From the NCBI GenBank assembly GCA_049514955.1, contig JBEKUO010000032.1, forward strand, positions 1 to 20,676: DNA of 20,676 nucleotides, given 5' to 3'. Of the stretch, positions 19,283-20,676 are shown one piece after another. The position numbers and the translations under genes were made by a program. This DNA comes from Bog-159 sp049514955 (GTDB lineage: Bacteria > Acidobacteriota > Terriglobia > Bryobacterales > Bryobacteraceae). The notes beneath the pieces are model-generated. The model was not told the DNA's origin. It did not search any database and worked only from the letters and a program-made list of their open reading frames with translations. How positions within the stretch are numbered: position 1 is the first letter of the stretch; each line of letters begins with the position of its first letter.

Positions 19283-20676
19283 GTGGCAAAGTCCGGCGGT
19301 CGTCGGCCAGGAGTGGTCGCGCGTTCTCCGCGTGCGCCTGACTCGCCCGCTTCCACCTTGGCCATCATGCGTCCAGCCGCCGAGGAGTGCTCCAACGGCA
19401 ACTCCCCCTCCGTTGTTGGCGTAGGGGCCTCCGCCGGCGGATTAGAGGCATTCACTGAGCTGCTCAGCCATTTGCCTAGCAATACCGGCATGGCGTTCGT
19501 GCTGATTCAGCACCTCGATCCGAAGCACGAGAGCCATCTGACCGAATTGCTCTCCAAAGCGAGTAAGATGCCTGTCTCAGAAGTGAAGGGCGAAACTCGC
19601 GCCGAGGCCAATCATGTTTACGTGATACCGCCGCGATGCAATTTGGGTATTTCCGATGGAGTCCTTCTCACCCCGCCCCGTCCGGACAATGGCCGCAATA
19701 TGCCGATCGACTCTTTTCTCCGCGCCTTGGCGGCAGATCGCGGCAGCAAAGCGCTCGGTGTCGTTCTATCGGGCACCGCATCGGATGGGACACTGGGCCT
19801 CCAGGCCATCAAGGCCGCCGGTGGTATCACCTTCGCCCAGGAAAAGCGGACCGCGAAGTTCGACGGCATGCCGGCAAGCGCCATCGCCGCCGGCGTGGTG
19901 GATTTTGTCCTCCCGCCGGCCGGGATCGCGCTGCAACTGGCGGCCCTCGCGCGCGATTCTCATACTCCCATCGAGCTTCGGAAGGCGGCTGGGCCGCCGC
20001 TGGATGCGGAACTGGCCAAGATACTCCGACTGGTGCGGAGCGCCACCGGAGTGGACTTCACGCACTACAAGCACAGCACCCTCCAGAGGCGCATCAAGCG
20101 GCGCCTGGCTCTCCGCGGATTCGCAACGCTGGAAGACTACCGGCAGGATCTCGAACAGAACCGCGAGGAAGTAAGCGCGTTGTGCGAGAACTGTTTTATT
20201 ACCGTCACCGCCTTCTTTCGGGAACCAGCGGTCTTCGAGGAACTGAAAAAGACGGTATTTCCCGCGCTGGTTGAGAACAGAGGGCCCGAGGATCCAATCC
20301 GGATCTGGGTGCCTGGGTGCGCCACGGGCGAGGAGGCTTATTCGATCGCCATCTGCTTGATGGAATTCCTGGATGAGGCGGAAGCGATCGTTCCGTTCGA
20401 GATTTTCGCCACCGATATCAGCGAAGCGGCGGTCGAAAAAGCCCGCGCCGGTACGCACACGGCGGCTGCGTTGGCCTCAGTCTCGCCACAGCGATTGGCG
20501 CGGTTCTTCACCAAAACGGAACGCGGGTACCAGATCGCGAAGAACATTCGCGACGTATGCGTTTTTGCCAGGCACAACGTGGCGCAGGACCCGCCTTTCT
20601 CCAGGCTGGACCTCATCAGTTGCTGTAACGTGCTGATCTACCTGGGAGCCGTATTACAACGCAAGGTGTTGTCGAT
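19283..20676 (+). CDS. CheB-CheR fusion protein, N-terminal part (partial)
   Basis: The frame is open from 19121 to the window end and continues beyond it. GTG 19283 is chosen because AAGGAG lies nine bases upstream; ATG 19244 and ATG 19274 are alternatives. Residue numbers count from 19283. CheB methylesterase domain (about 42-225): Ser50 in GASAGG, His77 in LIQHLDP, Asp168 in TASDGT. CheR methyltransferase domain (about 240 onward): HSTLQRRIKRRL, FREPAVFEEL and SAM-binding GCATGEEAYSIA. The block usually written as SCRNVLIY is SCCNVLIY here, an Arg to Cys change. Such fusions normally continue with PAS and histidine-kinase domains. It probably signals through methylation-type chemistry or as a hybrid kinase with the upstream receiver. 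Confidence 0.92.
   Translation, partial: MAKSGGRRPGVVARSPRAPDSPASTLAIMRPAAEECSNGNSPSVVGVGASAGGLEAFTELLSHLPSNTGMAFVLIQHLDPKHESHLTELLSKASKMPVSEVKGETRAEANHVYVIPPRCNLGISDGVLLTPPRPDNGRNMPIDSFLRALAADRGSKALGVVLSGTASDGTLGLQAIKAAGGITFAQEKRTAKFDGMPASAIAAGVVDFVLPPAGIALQLAALARDSHTPIELRKAAGPPLDAELAKILRLVRSATGVDFTHYKHSTLQRRIKRRLALRGFATLEDYRQDLEQNREEVSALCENCFITVTAFFREPAVFEELKKTVFPALVENRGPEDPIRIWVPGCATGEEAYSIAICLMEFLDEAEAIVPFEIFATDISEAAVEKARAGTHTAAALASVSPQRLARFFTKTERGYQIAKNIRDVCVFARHNVAQDPPFSRLDLISCCNVLIYLGAVLQRKVLS

Noticed and set aside
1..20676. CRISPR array, tRNA/rRNA genes, insertion sequences, phage or attachment sites
   Set aside because: Repeats present are coding or two-copy tandem duplications; no spacer pattern, transposase, integrase or recognisable RNA gene was found by reading both strands.

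Overview
The window looks like a chromosomal segment of a GC-rich Acidobacteriota bacterium, probably of the Bryobacter/Solibacter type. That reading rests on family content recognised by eye: an ECF-type sigma factor overlapping a Ser/Thr protein kinase gene, a VWFA-related acidobacterial-type protein, a calycin-like two-repeat secreted protein ending in QTDPG, a WNKK...NYRL exported domain with an LPxTA tail, and exported YYDRD...W-rich small proteins. No rRNA, tRNA, CRISPR array, transposase or phage gene was seen.

Region 1 (1-2524, all minus): an ECF sigma factor, an overlapping membrane-anchored Ser/Thr kinase with a very short activation segment, a small four-helix membrane protein and a secreted protein cut by the window edge, preceded by a small basic protein with a duplicated motif and a clean 17-bp dyad upstream. 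Region 2 (2933-7203, minus): an envelope/stress group made of a YihY/BrkB membrane protein, a YflT-like glycine-zipper protein, a tiny membrane ORF, a long-coiled-coil OmpA-family protein and a SYLF (YSC84) protein. Region 3 (7533-9455, minus): a STAS anti-sigma-antagonist-like protein followed 6 bases later by an NtrC-type sigma-54 activator with an intact GAFTGA loop. Region 4 (9746-11872, minus): four very small membrane or exported proteins and a C-terminally short FecR-like protein. Region 5 (12262-15766): a secreted two-repeat protein (plus), a Gln/Lys/Pro-repeat exported protein and a second YflT-like protein (minus), then CsbD and a CxxC mini-protein (plus). Region 6 (16166-20676, plus): an exported protein with an LPHTA sorting-type tail, a VWA-domain protein translationally coupled to a class D-like sortase, a stand-alone receiver and a CheB-CheR fusion that runs off the end.

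Two things stand out. First, seven genes scattered through regions 2, 4, 5 and 6 have a TGG-N9-TGC element (sigma-54 -24/-12 type) 29-52 bases before their start codons, and the only sigma-54 activator in the window sits among them. I infer a local sigma-54 envelope/stress regulon that feeds the SYLF/OmpA pair, several mini-proteins, the Q-rich protein, a YflT-like protein and the sortase substrate. Second, a diderm-type organism carries a compact sortase cassette (LPxTA substrate, VWA protein, sortase) whose substrate gene has one of these elements. Both are inferences from sequence reading; the motif scan and protein searches that would settle them were not run.
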